Shown here one piece after another: positions 14,754-15,470 of a stretch of 15,470 nt of DNA; position 1 is the first letter of the stretch, and each line of letters begins with the position of its first letter. The notes beneath the pieces were generated by a model, which was not told where the DNA came from, did not search any database, and saw only the letters and a program-made list of their open reading frames with translations. Source of the DNA: an uncultured Varibaculum sp. GTDB taxonomy: Bacteria; Actinomycetota; Actinomycetes; Actinomycetales; Actinomycetaceae. The stretch is from assembly GCA_947255165.1 (NCBI GenBank), contig CAMYFZ010000043.1, forward strand, positions 1-15,470. The letters run 5' to 3'. Position numbers and translations under genes: made by a program.

Positions 14754-15470
14754 AACTGCTGCAACCCAGCCTGCTCGCTATCGCCGTCCGGGATATCCGT
14801 TCCGGTAGTACCTAAATCTGCCAGTTGCGGCCCGCTCCCGTCCCGGTATTGACCAGCCTGCACTTTCGCCCTCGCCGCAAAAGCCGCGCTAACCAGCGAT
14901 AACACCTGCTGATGGATTTCTGCTACCCCGCAGGTTGCATCTAACACCTTTATCCGCTGCCTATCGCGCTCCGCGATTTGCAAGAACGCTTTGCGCACTG
15001 ACTGGTGAAAAGCGATGCCTGCCGACTCCATCCGGTCAGGGTTTCCGGTGCGCCGCGCCACTAACACTTCCGGATCCCCGTCTAACAAAATAGTCAGGTC
15101 AGGGAGCATATTTTCGGTTGCCCACAGAGAAATTTCTGCAATCTTTTCTAAGCCCAGATCCCGTCCTATTCCCTGATAGGCCAGCGAAGAATCCAGGTAA
15201 CGGTCAGATACTACTATCTCCCCAGCATCCAGATGCGGCCGGATCACTTCGTGTACGTGCCAAGCCCGATCTGCGGCATAAAGCAGTGCCTCCGTATAGG
15301 GGTCGAGGTTCTCGCCATGCATGACTTCCCGGCGCAATCGCTGCCCCAAGCCGGTACCGCCGGGTTCAAAAGTGGCAATCGCTGCCGCCCCACGCGCCGC
15401 CAGAGCCTGCATCAGCAGTTTCACCTGGGTAGATTTCCCGGTATAGTCCCCTCCCTCGAAGGAGATAAAG
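14750..15470 (-). CDS. tmk: Thymidylate kinase, 5' end outside the window
   Basis: Phosphorylates dTMP to dTDP. The frame is open to the window edge, so only the last 240 codons are seen. The P-loop 'FEGGDYTGKST' is read from 15428-15460, only a few residues from the true N-terminus. 'FEPGGTGLGQRLRR' follows the dTMP-binding pattern, then the 'DRY' motif in 'VSDRYLDSSLAYQG', and the lid 'RRTGNPDRMES'. A GTG at 15422-15424 lies inside the P-loop region and cannot be the start. The C-terminus carries a hydrophilic extension of about 35-40 residues ('YRDGSGPQLADLGTTGTD' and on) beyond the usual kinase end. The stop TGA overlaps holB. Confidence 0.95.
   Translation of the reverse strand, partial: FISFEGGDYTGKSTQVKLLMQALAARGAAAIATFEPGGTGLGQRLRREVMHGENLDPYTEALLYAADRAWHVHEVIRPHLDAGEIVVSDRYLDSSLAYQGIGRDLGLEKIAEISLWATENMLPDLTILLDGDPEVLVARRTGNPDRMESAGIAFHQSVRKAFLQIAERDRQRIKVLDATCGVAEIHQQVLSLVSAAFAARAKVQAGQYRDGSGPQLADLGTTGTDIPDGDSEQAGLQQL

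Overview
The window looks like chromosomal DNA of a moderately high-GC Gram-positive actinobacterium, probably an Actinomycetaceae relative; that placement is inference. The clues are the tmk-holB pair followed by a TAP-type alpha/beta hydrolase lipoprotein, the actinobacterial-style delta' P-loop (GPPGAGRS), paired short crcB genes, and a single-protein LacI / RbsA-type sugar operon.

Layout. Positions 1-154 (minus) hold the first 51 codons of a probable FMN-binding split-barrel (PPOX-like) protein, with an inverted repeat lying on its promoter. Positions 344-2413 (minus) encode a BetT-type choline/betaine transporter with its long cytoplasmic tail. Positions 2602-3645 (plus) encode a LacI-family repressor. 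It faces a five-gene minus-strand operon (10340 down to 3801), and a 13-bp hairpin between them probably ends both transcripts. In order of transcription the operon encodes a ribose-type (CUT2) substrate-binding lipoprotein, a fused double ABC ATPase, a permease, a cytoplasmic clan GH-A glycosidase with mixed GH35/GH42 features, and an unrecognised 259-residue protein. The operon promoter (TTGAAT, 17-bp spacer, GATAAT) carries a perfect 12-bp palindrome, GTGAACGTTCAC, inside its spacer. This is a textbook LacI-family operator with a central CG, so the neighbouring LacI protein is the obvious candidate regulator.

The most striking observation is an in-frame amber codon (TAG at 10239-10241, codon 34) just after the lipoprotein signal peptide of the binding protein. 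The reading frame is otherwise intact for 384 codons. As written, the importer lacks its exported receptor unless the codon is read through, suppressed, or a sequencing error. TAG also ends three other genes in the window, so recoding of TAG is unlikely.

Upstream of the operon is a gene-free stretch of about 0.5 kb with two strong minus-strand hairpins, then tRNA-Pro(CGG) at 10881-10954. The rest is a compact minus-strand cluster with overlapping or nearly touching genes: tmk (5' end outside the window), holB, alpha/beta hydrolase lipoprotein, crcB, crcB. It combines DNA-replication housekeeping with a probable secreted peptidase and a two-subunit fluoride channel.

The sugar genes use AAG for lysine and GC-ending codons in the stretches read, while the hydrolase start uses AAA. 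This suggests either high expression or a different origin. No duplicated tRNA end, integrase or transposase was seen.
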